This document shows, one piece after another, positions 38,236-49,922 of a DNA stretch of 64,000 bases. The stretch covers positions 7,592,426-7,656,425 of the forward strand of contig NC_053412.1 in NCBI RefSeq assembly GCF_016859285.1. The letters are read 5' to 3'. The stretch comes from Xiphias gladius (lineage: Eukaryota; Chordata; Actinopteri; Istiophoriformes; Xiphiidae). The stretch's first letter is position 1. Every line of letters starts with the position of its first letter. The translations under genes were made by a program, and so were the position numbers. The notes beneath the pieces are model-generated. The model did no database searches and was not told the origin of the DNA. It saw nothing but the letters and a program-made list of their open reading frames with translations.

Positions 38236-41200
38236 TCAGGACACACACACCTCGGGCTGTGCTGTGCCGAGCTTACTACTACCAGCTGCAGCAACTTCGG
38301 CTGCTGTCGCCGGCCCACTGTCGGACCTCTCTGGGGCCGAAGCCTGGCCAGCCACGGTCCTTCTGAAGAGACGCATGCTCATCTGCAGCAGCTCGTTGTC
38401 TACTACGGGTGTAGTGGGATACTGCTTGGTTAGGCCCTGAGGAAAGAAAAGAAGATTAAGAGATTTAAACGTGTCTTAACAACTATGATGAACTCTAAAC
38501 TCTAGGCGAGAACAAGCTAAGAGAAGTGAAAAAAGGTCAATATTAATTTAATTGAAGTAAGTGATTGGATGGCATCTACCTTGTCATTTTTTAACAGCTG
38601 CCTGCGGATGGCAAAGTCCCTGCGGGCACACAGGCCCTTGCAGCAGGGCCCAAGGTTGCTCAGTAATCCTGCCCTCTCCACCCGCCTGTTCAGGGCCGCC
38701 ATGTTCAGGGCCCCAAGGTCATGCTCAAACAGCTTGTCAGCATCTGGCAAGACAGAGGTGAAAGTGAGTTTTAGGCCGATGGATCACACAAAACAGAATA
38801 AAAATCAATCATCACGAACCGTGGAATAATGGCTTTTATCACTATCCCCACTATGAACTGTGATCAAAATGCCTGGTTTTGCTGATTGAAAAAATGTAAT
38901 CATGTTAGAAATTTAAAATAAATGAAACACAAGGGCAGTAAAAAGGATAAAAAGTTGACGTTAAAATAAAAGGAACGTTATCAAAAAAATCATTACTTTC
39001 AAAGTGAAGTACAAACGACTGTGACAAAATTTGTCATTTTATGGTTAGATGATGTCAAAAAAACTCACCTTTAGGGTCATCCAGCTCAGACTTGCACACC
39101 TCTCTGACTTGCTCCAGGAGCTCAGGCCCAGCAAGTCGCTTGGAGATTCCAGCCCTGAGAAGTACAGCCCCTGGGGTGAACCGGAGCAATGCTGCCCCTG
39201 CTGCCCGGGGTTCCTGCTTCTGCTTGGGCATCAGGCTGGACCAGTCCACATCGATCACATCCACAGGACCTGTTGGGATGTAACACTGGGGGTTTAATTT
39301 AACAAGGTATATCTGATCTGTTTTACTGTGTAAAAATATAAATATGTTTGTAAGCGTTTCTCATGATACAGGTTATGAATTTCAGTTGGCAATATTTCCC
39401 AGTAAATTCAAACTGTTCTTTTGGTATGGAACCAATTAATCCCCCAAGCAGAAGCTATAACAATTTTTCCCAAAAAATATGGATAACAAATGATTTTACG
39501 TAATAGTCCAATATGGACATTTTCAACAGTGAAGGTATTTCCTGGTACCTGTAATTTTCTCATCGTCCTGCTGATCTTCTTTTTTCTGGCTATCAGCCAG
39601 AATTTCATCCAGCTCGTCGTCACTGATTGGTTCATACTCCTCTCCAACAGATGCGACTGACTGGCCATCATCCTCTTTAACATCATCGTCTCCTGAGAAC
39701 AAAGAACACACGGATTCCGTTAAATTCATGTTGGAAAAAAACGGGAAACGGTGACATAAAAATGCATACATGCTTCCATCTTCTTACCGTCGATGCTGTC
39801 CGCCTTCTCCAGCTCCCGTTCCCGTTGCTCTCCCATGAGATGGTGACTGTTGCTCCCTTTCTCTGGCTCTGGAGGGCTGAAGGCTTCTCTTGGCAGCAGA
39901 GGCTCATAGTCGTTCCTGTCCTGCCTCATCATGTCCCCTCGAGGGTCTCCTCTCATTTCCCCTCTCAGGTCCCCTCGTCCTGGAGCCCTGGGGTCCCCGT
40001 GGGGTGGTAGGTCCATCATCATCATTATCCTCTCCCTCTCGCGATCGCCGCCTCTTTCACCTCTACTGTCTCTCTCCCTCTCCCTCTCTCGCTCCCTTTC
40101 CCGCTCCCGTTCATGCTGCTGAATGAGTCCTTCGGGGAGTAAGCGTTCCCTGTCCCTGATGTCCCGCTCCCTAAGGAGAGGTTCACGGCTGGGACGCATG
40201 AGCAGAGGCTCTCGTCCCCTGCTAGGCCAGTCCCTAGGTTCAGGCTCCCAGTCTCTTTGTTGTTGGAGGGGCTGTTGGAGGAGCAGGGGCTGCTGCTGCT
40301 GTTGCTGCTGCTGAGGCCGGAGGTCCTTTCGGTCTCGTTCCCGTTCAAACGGCTCCCTCTCTCTCTCCCGTTCCCGACTGTCGTAGGAGCCGGCGCGGGA
40401 CCTGGACCTGGTCTGCCTCTCGGAGTCAGGAGAGCTGCGTCTGGAGCTGTGGCTGCGAGAATCCTGCCGGTCTGTAAGACAAGAGAGACAGGTATAAGTT
40501 AGGGTTGGATCAGAGTTTAAAGTTTTTATCGAGTATTATACTGTTCCTCGATGCTTTATTCAAAAAGGAATTGTTATTCAAATTCCATGTGTGTGTGTAA
40601 GTGTGTATTTACCTGATGAGGTGCTACGGCTGGGCTCTCCTCTCCTCAACTGGTCAATTCGAGATTTCCTCTCAGCCCCAGGAGGGTCATTTACAACCGG
40701 CCTTTCCCTCTCCCGCTCTCTCTCCCGTTCCCTCTCTCGTTCTCTTTCCCTCTCTCGTTCCGGTCCGGTGCCTGTAGTCTTGCGACCCTGACCTGGGGGT
40801 CGGTTGGGGCAGGCGTCGGGATGATGTGCGGCTCTGGTTGCTCCCATGAGGCTGTGGGTCTGAGGATGCAGCAGGGGCTGGGACATGAGGGGCTGTGGAG
40901 TCAGAGTCTGCAGCAGCATTGGAGGATCCTGGGAGAGTAGAGGGGCAATGGGTGGGGGGTTGCACCTCTCTCTGTCCCTGCCCACCCTGGGACCACCAGC
41001 TCTCCTAAGAGGCTCAGCGGGAGCCAGGGGAGCTTGCGTTTCCAGTGGTCCTCCTCCTCGGACTGTGACCTCCTCATCTGACCAGTCACTGAAGTTGTCC
41101 ATTTTGGACAGAGGAGAAGGCTCTGCATTACCTCCAGTACCGCGGTGATCAGGCCTCAACGAAGGTGGTGGGGTCCGGGGACCTCTTTTCCTCTTACTAT

Positions 41201-44200
41201 GTGGCTGATCCTCCTCAGATACATCAGATTCTCCACCTCGGGACCGTTTTCTTTTTCGGTCAAGTGCTTTCTTCTTTGCTACTTTCCTGGGAGAGTGCAA
41301 GGGTGGTGGTCCATCTGCAGAAGCACCAGTCGGGGGCTCGAGGTTGAAACGGTCCCCTACAGCAGCCAGGCTGTTGGCACCGCTAATCTCCTCATCTTTG
41401 CGACCCTTCTTCAGCCCCTTCCTCTGTGACTTTGTCTTCTTTTTGCCCTCCTCATGGGACTGCGAGCCAGCAGTGTCTCTGTCTTCGCTGCCAGTGGTGA
41501 GGGCTGAAGGAGGAGGGGGCGGCGGCGTGGATTCTCGCTGGTCTCTGCCTCTGCTACGGGAGTCAGACGGGGTGTCTGAAAGATGGTCTCCTCGTCTGTC
41601 GCCTACTCTGCCACGTTCCCGTTGAGGCTCTAGGTCCTCGTGGCGGCTGCGTGCTTCCCTTTTCTCGACGGCTCCTCTGCGCTCCTCATCCTTCCAGTGA
41701 CTGAGCTTGTCATCAGATGGAGCAGCCCTCGGTGGAGAACGCAACAAGGGCTCCTGGGGCCGCACCACTTGGCTCAGCAGACGATGTTTGTCGCCGCCTG
41801 TGCATTTACACGGAACAGTCACAAAGCTACACTCAGTCCTTTTTAAGCATCAAAAGAAACTAGTCAAATAATAGATTTTTAAAGCAGCCTCTCTCCATGG
41901 GCAATTTCTGGGTTGAGGTAACTACTGTTATTACAAGGAAAATATCATGGTAAGGAACCCTGTTAGAAGCAATGTTGTGTTAAGGTTCATTTAAATCAAT
42001 GAAGACAAAAGTAATTCTTAAAACTCAACTAAGTAAAAAGGTGCTTTTTTCATTGTACCAAGAGGAAAAATGCAATTTTAATTGGCAACGACAAGAAAGC
42101 GCATTTTACTTTAGGGTACTTTGGTTTAAAGAATTAATTTACTCTGGTACATTTCTCTTCACGCTGATATCACAGCCAATACTCGAATGTGTGAAACGAA
42201 AAGACAGGACATATAGGCAGGACCATTTACAAGCTATACCAAAGAAAAATAACACTTTAAATAGTTGAGAGAGCATTCCTAGGTGTGCATTATACAAGAA
42301 GTGCATTCCCCATTAAACAGGATAGTGTCCTATCAAAAAGAATTTCCCTACTGTCAGATGGAGGTGGACACACTGGGCTGGGGAGGAGGGGCTGTGGGTG
42401 GAGCTTGGCCTGCCCTCGGCCAATCGGGCGCTCACATTTGTCTTCTGCACTGTTGTAGCCATCGCTGTCCGCCGGACTGAGGTCCCGTGTTGATCGCTTA
42501 GGCGAGGGACGGGGGCTCGGGCTGCTCTCCACCCTGGGCCTTTTACGACTAAATGGAGGGAAGAGAATTATTACAAAAACAAAAAGATTAGATCAGTATT
42601 AGAGGAGCAGCACACCCATAGCTACATAACTATTTGGAGAATTCTAGATATTGTGATTCAGTGGATAAAATTGCTTTTGAATTTTTGGGAGTTAAGTCGA
42701 GGGGGTTCCACAGGGCTCACTTCTAAGAAACTGTTCATTTTGTATCTAAATCTCTGGTCCCAAGATGTCCCAATTGTTCGAAAGCAAATTATTTTCAGAT
42801 AATACATTTTTTGGTCTCTGAAAGAAAACTTGTTTTATTAACGATAACCTAAAAATAAACCAATTAAGTTGATACATGCCTTGTCTTGCGATCGTCTCGG
42901 GTGTCTCGAACAGACCGATCTTCCCTGGGGTCCTCTCTCCTCTCCCGCCTCTCCTCCCTTCCTCTCTCTCTCTCCTCCCATTCCCGCTGCCTCTCCCGCT
43001 CCCGCTGCTCCCTCTCTCGCTCCCTCTCCCGTTCTCGCTCCTTCCGCTCCCTCTCTCTCTCCCGCTCCTCGCGCTCCCTTTCTCTCTCCCGCTCCCTCTC
43101 CCGCTCTCTCTCCCTCTCTCGTTCCCGCTCCCGTTCTCTTTCCCTGGCCCGCTCCCTCTCAGCAGCCTCCCTCTCCCTCTCCCGCTCTCTGTCCTTTTCT
43201 TTCTCTCTCTCCCGCTCCCGGTCCCTCTCCCTTTCTCTCTCTCGCTCCCGGTCGCGTGTCCGGTCGTCCCGTCTCTCCTCCACTCTATCTGTCCTGCGCT
43301 CCTCTCTCCTGTCCTCCCGCTCAGACTCCTCTGATCTCCCCTGGTGTCTGTTTGGGGAAGCCACTCTTTGATCTGGGAAAACAGACAGCGAGCTCAAAAT
43401 AAAAAAAATGATCATAAAATACACATTCAGAGGTTTCTGGTGAGCTGTATCTGCATCCTTTTTGTCCTAGTTCAGATTTTACACAGGCTTAAAATAAAGC
43501 AAACCCAAACTCCCACCTCTCTCTCGGTTGTCTCTGCGATCCCGCTCTCCATGCCCTCCTCTCCTGTCATAAGAAGAGTCCCGGGCCTGCTCTCCTCTTC
43601 TGTCACCGTCATAGCGATCTCGGTCTGAACCCCTCTCAGAGCTTCTTTCGGTAGCGCTGCGATCCGTGCTCCTCTCCACACTCCGCTCGCGCACCGCACT
43701 GCTCCGTGACTCCCAGTTGTCATGGGTGCTTTCCAGTTGGGAACCCCGGGAGTTTCTGTTTGAGCCTGACACAAGATAAAGAAAAGAGTATAGATGTGTT
43801 TTAAGGGGAAAATATGGCACACAAAGGCTCACAAACACACAAAGTAAAAAAAAATAGAGGCACAGTAACATAAAGTAAGCATGACCTTATGAGCTTTTCG
43901 TTAAGTTTGTCTAATGGCTACAAATTAAATAAAAGCTAAATGTAATGTCAGTCCTTGCCTTTATCAGATGTTTCATTAGCACGCCCTCTCCCTCGTCCAT
44001 TCCTCTCAGCTCTGTCTGTCCTGTTCTCTGCCCTCCCTTCAGCTCTCCCTCCATCATCACGCCCATGACCTCTCCCATAACTCCTGTCGTCCTGAGCCGT
44101 ATCCTCCTTCCTGTGGGTGTCAGTCCTCTCCCTCTCTCGCTCCTTCTCTCGCTCTCTGTCCTTCTCTCTCTCCTTCTCCCGTTCCCTCTCTCGTTCCCTT

Positions 44201-47200
44201 TCGCGGTCCCGCCGCTCCAGGGACTCTCGACTGGACCGGGTCTCTGTCCTGCTCTCTCTGGAGTCCTTTATGTCCCTGTTGTCTCTGTGGTCGCGAGAGT
44301 CTCTGGTTGTTTCCCTTCCTCTGTCGCGAGCGTCCCGACGCTCACGAGCCTCTCTGGTCTCCCTGTCGTCGCGAGCGTCTCGTGATGAGTGCTGTTCAGA
44401 GTCATAGTCCCGGTCGTCACGGACACTGTCTTTCTCTCGCTTGCTTCGGCTATCTGGTTGAAAAAGAGAAATATAGATTAACAAGTGATTTAAATTTAAA
44501 ACAGCTTACAAGGCATATTGATCTGTCTTGATCCAAGTAGGGGCATTTTTAAGAGGAAACAATAAAGAACTATATAAAGAACTCGATTGCTACATTTGCC
44601 AATATAAATCAATCATTGTGCAAAATGAGACATATTCTAAACCCATCTACAGTAGTTCTCAGGTGATAACGCCATGTTATCCAAATTCAATTAAGTTTTA
44701 TTTTTCACTCCAAGAATTTTTACTCGCCATTTCAACTGAGATACTACTAAATAAAAAGCATGAATGAATTGCACATTCAACACCTTTTATGAATACTGAC
44801 TTACTTGAGACTATAAATTAGTCATTAAACTGATAATCTCCCCCTCTGAATTTGCTCCTAAAGACTCACTGCACTATGTGGCACAAGGTATAAAACAGAG
44901 AAACCAGACAAATAAAGTAGAAGACTGTAAAGATACCATCTCTACGCTCATGTCTGCGCTCTTGGACAGGCGGACTCCTGTCTCTATCACCCCGACTCCT
45001 CTCGCGGCCCCTGGAGTGGTGCCGGCTGGGGCTCGATCTGTCCGATCGGCGGTGGGGCGAAGAGGTGTCATGGGAGGCTGGGGGCGATCGGGAGCGCCTG
45101 GAGCTCTGAGGTGAGGAGGCGGAGGCTGCTGCAGTGCTGCGGTGGTAGGCGGGAGAGGACGAGCGACGCCGACGAGGAGAGGGAGAGTGTCGCTGGGCAG
45201 AGGAGCCAGAGTGGGAGGAAGGGGAGTGGTGGCGGGAAGGAGTGGGGCTACGGTGGTGGCGTGGAGGAGAGGGAGACCTGCAGTGAGAAAAGAAGTTAGT
45301 TCCTCACAGGCACTGTGCCCAGGATTTACTGATTTAACTATACTGTTATGAAAATGGATCATTATCAAAGAATACTAAAGACAATATTTTATTTTTGTCG
45401 AGAACTGTCCGGTAATTTTGTGGTGACTGATTAAAGCCTTGAGCAAGTAAAATTTTGCTCAGTGGCCTACATGTGCTAACCTGCGAGGCGGGGAGGCCAG
45501 TGCAGAGGTTTTGTGGGACGAAGCTTTAGGAGAGGTGGATTTCTTCCGGACTGAGGGCGAAGCACCTCTGGAAGGAGACGACACACTACCAGAGCGCTCC
45601 TCTGATGTGACCGACCGCTTGGCTTTGTGGGAACTGTCTGATCGGTCCCTGTAAAGAACAAGTTTATATTCAAAAGAAAGAGGATTATAAGTTGATAAGA
45701 TGATAAGTGAAGAGGATTGGCTTGCATCAGCAGTTAACCCACGATAGGTCTGCATTGTACCTGCGTTTTTCCTTCTTCTCTTTGTGTTTTTCTGTATCTC
45801 GTCCCCGATCTTTCCCTTCCTTTTGCTTTTCCTCAGACTTCTCCTTGTTTTTGTGCTTGCCTTTGTGTTTCTTCCCGATCACAGGAATGTCCAGGGGGAC
45901 TGGGGGAGGAGGACTGGGGGTACGGGGCCCTTTCTTTTTACTATGGCTCCCTTTTGAAGTCCTGGTTGGAACAAGATTGAAAAAAATCCAAATTTTAAAT
46001 CATCAAAAAAAAAAAAAAAGGCTGAATGATCAAATGGCCAAGCCTTCCCATAAATATCACAAAAATCTGCTGAATAGTTTTTGAGATATCCTTGTAACTA
46101 ACAGACCAAAAGGACTGAAAATGTAACCTTCTTGGCAAAAGTGACAAACAAAGGAACAAACAAACAAGGCCACCCACAGACTCCTACCTGGCAGATTCTG
46201 AAACAGGTGAGGGTATGGACGCCTTCTTCTCTTTCTTCCCAGAGCCTGGCCCTTTGGCTCCACTTTTGTGTTTCGGGGAGCCACTGGACTTCCTGGATGA
46301 CGGTGAATCTTTAGAGCTTAACTGCTCTGGTGAGGCCTGAGGGACAGACATGACAGATCAGGTGGAAAATTCAAATCAGAGTCTCTTGTATAGCGAGTGC
46401 AGAGAGTTGCCCTGGAGGAAATCAAAACAAAAAGGTAGAAACAAGGCTGCAACTCATGACTACACACTGTTACTTACCTTCGGCAAGGAGGTGGTTCTTG
46501 TTTTGATGGGGGTCTCATCTTTCTTGATGACAATATCCTCCCTCTTTTCCAGGTTCTCCTGCTCCAGTTTCATCAGCTCACGTTGAATCTTCTGGCGCTT
46601 CATCTCTAGGGATAACTCGTAGTCGTAGTCACCGATATCTGAGTCTGAAAGTCAACCAAAAAACACAGGCTTCTATAAGAAAAGAAAATGAATCTGTCAA
46701 GTCAAAGCCCATATCAATATTATTTAGTTCACCCCAAATCATAAAATCAACTAAAGAGCTTTTATGAAATTAACAAATCATCAGATCACTTGTCTTTTAA
46801 ACATTAAAAAACAAGCGACTGAACCTTCACGATTGGTTTCCCACTCTGCGGGCTCTTCTTCACTGGCTGGTGTGCGCTCCTTTGTGATCTTTATGTCCTC
46901 CTTCTCCCTGTGTCGGCCTCTGGAGGAGTCTCGCTGCTGTAGATGGATACACGCACATTGATGTTAGAATGACACCTGCATGTTGCCTCGCATCCTGTGC
47001 TTCTTCTTATTATAAATAGACTAAATGCGTTATAGTTCCAAGCTCAAAAAATTATTCATGCTCTAAAATCAAAATCAGCTTCAGATTCAGAGTCAGCAGT
47101 GGCACCAGAGCTGTTTCGTCATTTTAAAAATCAGCCTTCATTTACGCATTTGCCAACCGATTATCACTTTAAAAATTTGAACAAAAGGAGCAGAGAACTC

Positions 47201-48085
47201 ACTCTTGCTGTTGGGGATGTGGGCTCGTCTAGGTCTCGCTTCAGGATTTCTGGCTCAACATCCTGTCTTTTATTCTTCATCCTCTCCCGCAGATCACCTG
47301 TGGGTCTCTCGGTTGACCTGCTCCATTAAGACATACATACACAAAAAAAACATACACATGGGTTGAAGTTACTGTATAGATCATGCATTTGATTTGATAT
47401 GGACTTAATTCAGTAATCAAAATTCATTAAACAGGGCCATAAAAAGAGAGAGAATAGTGTGTCCAGGCAATCTTACCGACTGAAGCTAAATCCCTTGCCT
47501 CGTGGCTGACTTCCATGTGTGTAGCGACAAGTGTTGCCGTAACTGCAATTACCGGTCTTCAACCAATTTCTACAGTGACTCTGAAAGGGACATACAAATT
47601 CGTCTGATGAGATAAAGCAACATCCACTGACTAAACTGTGACGGCCATCACAGTAGGGAGACTAGGAGGACATCGGATTCAGTATAAAAAACACAAAACA
47701 TACATTATCGGACTATCAAACAGGTTCTCCTACTTTAGATCCCTGAATCTAGAATAGTGAATCACTCAACAGGGACAGAGGTTTGTGGCCGACCCTGATC
47801 TTTGCCCTCCCATAACTGGAATGGGGGTGAAGGGGAACAATATGCTATACCATATGCATTGAACAAATCTGGATACCTCAGTTGGCATACATGTGAGTAT
47901 TTAGCGGTCTAGACTATACATACATCAGCAGCATTACTCCCAGTGCTGGGGCCAAGTCTTTCGAAAACACTGGGCCTGCGGGAGGGGGCGGTGGGGTTGC
48001 TGGTGCTGCTGGTTGTGGTGCTGCTGCTGCTGTCAGATATGGTTTTTGAATTCTCCACTGTTACCTTCCGCCTGATCTTGGACAT
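38236..48085 (-). CDS. zc3h13: ZC3H13, CCCH-finger and Arg/Glu-rich subunit of the m6A writer complex
   Basis: Nuclear scaffold that holds the WTAP-VIRMA-HAKAI part of the mRNA m6A methyltransferase complex. Nineteen coding exons: 48085-47924, 47580-47477, 47317-47203, 46936-46825, 46644-46478, 46336-46188, 45961-45761, 45648-45481, 45277-44937, 44453-43959, 43765-43517, 43372-42880, 42548-42436, 41797-40613, 40471-39788, 39692-39549, 39269-39069, 38743-38580, 38436-38236. They sum in frame to 1815 aa (human about 1668). N-terminus MSKIRRKVTVENSKTISDS; CCCH finger at C57, C66, C72 and H76; then RS/RE/ER low-complexity blocks, a proline-rich middle, the acidic motif EYEPISDDELDEIL (about 1600) and a conserved C-terminus with HDLGALNMAALNRR, LLSNLGPCCKGLC and final VCVS. 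Two introns appear to start with GC rather than GT (after 43959 and 42880), and the donor after 46825 is a weak gttcag. Confidence 0.96.
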
Positions 48086-48831
48086 TCTGCAGGACTGGAA
48101 ATATGACAAACAGAGCTTAATGAAATGTCTGTGAGCTTTCATCTGCATCGATATAACTATCCAAGACACACCCTGACACTTAAGTAGGAATGCTAAATAA
48201 GTAATTGCTTAAAAGTTAACGGACTAATGGCATTAAAAACAACACGCCTAAAACTGTACTCCACCGAACTCTATGCTGTGTGACTACGTTTCACCTCCAG
48301 GACTCACTTCATTAATTCCGAGTGCAAGGCTGCAGATTTTAGCCCCCTAAACTGCAACTAACAGGATAATTGTGATCTAGCAACTTTTGCTGTAAGACTG
48401 GAATTTATAGACTGGGCTGCCTTCAGTTTTAGTTTTTCGATTGGTAGCCGCATATCCAAAACATAAACACATGCAAATAACTTGCTCTGTGGGTGTCTCT
48501 GCAGCTGCTCTGCGCTAACTTCTAGCGAGACAGTCTTGCACGCTAGCTTAAGGTTTGCCAAAGTTTCTTGCTAACTACACGACTTTAATGCTATTTTTTG
48601 AGTGTCTCACATTCACACACACGTATGCGAGATTCAAATGTTTAGCCGGTTAGTGACTAACTATAATTATTTTTGCATGCCTCATGCTGGAAAACCAAGC
48701 TAATGGATGCTAATGCTAATGTTAGTCAGCCGAAGAGCTAATGGCTTCATGTTTTATCTTAGCGCGGGGCCTTGAAGCCACCTTCAGCAGCGTGTCTGGC
48801 GGACAACGTGTAGAAAACACAGCCGACTCAC

Positions 48832-48960
48832 CCAGGATATTGATTCGGTGTCGCATCTACTTTAGTCCCGTTAGTGGATTCAGCACTTGTAGAATTAACA
48901 AGGCTTATTCTTTAAAATCAAAGGCAGAAACTGCCCCGAGTGCCTTCATATTGGCGGAGG
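48832..48960 (-). promoter_or_regulatory. Probable zc3h13 non-coding exon 1 and promoter
   Basis: The coding exon starts one base after an acceptor (CTGCAG|A ATG), so an upstream leader exon is required. A strong donor on the minus strand (ATCCTGG|gtgagtcgg at 48832/48831) in a CpG-containing stretch is the best candidate. The upstream limit is a guess. Confidence 0.5.
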
Positions 48961-49922
48961 GTGCGCATCAGACGTCGTGTTCTTCGTCTGTGGTTTGTAG
49001 AGGAGGTTTGTACTCCAGGGTGTTGCCTTACCGCCACCTGCCGAATATCTTCTCTGCGCTTTTACTTATTGATTTATTTTTTTCTCTAATGCTTCTTCTA
49101 TAGTGTCTCTCTCAAAACTTTGACAAGCTTTAATATGTCTATTAATACTCGTATCGGTAACTAGTATGTAACAACAGTGATCAGCACTCAGTACGGTACA
49201 GCTGACAGTTTGACAGTTTGTGTACTCGCTAGGCTTCATTTTGAAAGCGGTCACCGGAAGCGAAAAAAAAGGCAATTAATACATCTGTTAATGAATCGGT
49301 TATTACCTATACCTATATTATCATAATAACGACTATTCTGACAATTAATATTGTTATGAAACATCATTAGAGATCCACTCTACAAGACAGATATGATGGG
49401 GTGCCGACATTTCTGGGAAACTCCTACAAAATAAATTTCCGCAAGTCCTTTCCTATGTTCTGTCCAGTTTATGTTTGTACACGGACAATAACATATGCAC
49501 TAAATAAGTCATAAGAAACAGAAGAAAGATACTGACACTTAATCTGTAACTTCAATAAGTTTTTTTTTTATTGTTTGTGTTACAGTTTTTATGGCCACAA
49601 ATTTTTCTTGATCAATAAAATGCAGCCATTTTCTACACAATTTATACGTGTATGTTTAAGGTATATGCAAACAGTCAAAAGAATCTCTGCAAAATAGACA
49701 CCCATAATATATACAGTATTAGAGAAATCACTTTACAAAACATATCTCCTTATTGCAAAAAAAATACCATGAATGTCAATCTGAATATTCCTAACCCATT
49801 GTACTGTGACTTCAGCTCTTACAGGCTAGCTGATCTTTTAGCAATATTACAAAAACTCTAGGTTTCATTCACAAAAATGGCAAAACATATTGAACTTCAA
49901 CCCTTATGGCAGGCGTAACTGC
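48961..49922. other. zc3h13 upstream spacer and cpb2 3' UTR
   Basis: Two minus-strand genes meet here in tandem. The cpb2 3' UTR probably runs from 49922 to about 49550, with AATAAA (TTTATT on plus at 49567-49572). No other gene is seen. Confidence 0.55.
49567..49572 (-). terminator. cpb2 polyadenylation signal AATAAA
   Basis: TTTATT on plus within a T-run, about 350 nt downstream of the cpb2 stop. Confidence 0.55.

Noticed and set aside
42869-43402. Three long plus-strand open frames (152-177 codons)
   Set aside because: They are antisense shadows of the Arg/Glu-rich zc3h13 exon, made only of Ser/Pro/Leu/Arg low complexity.
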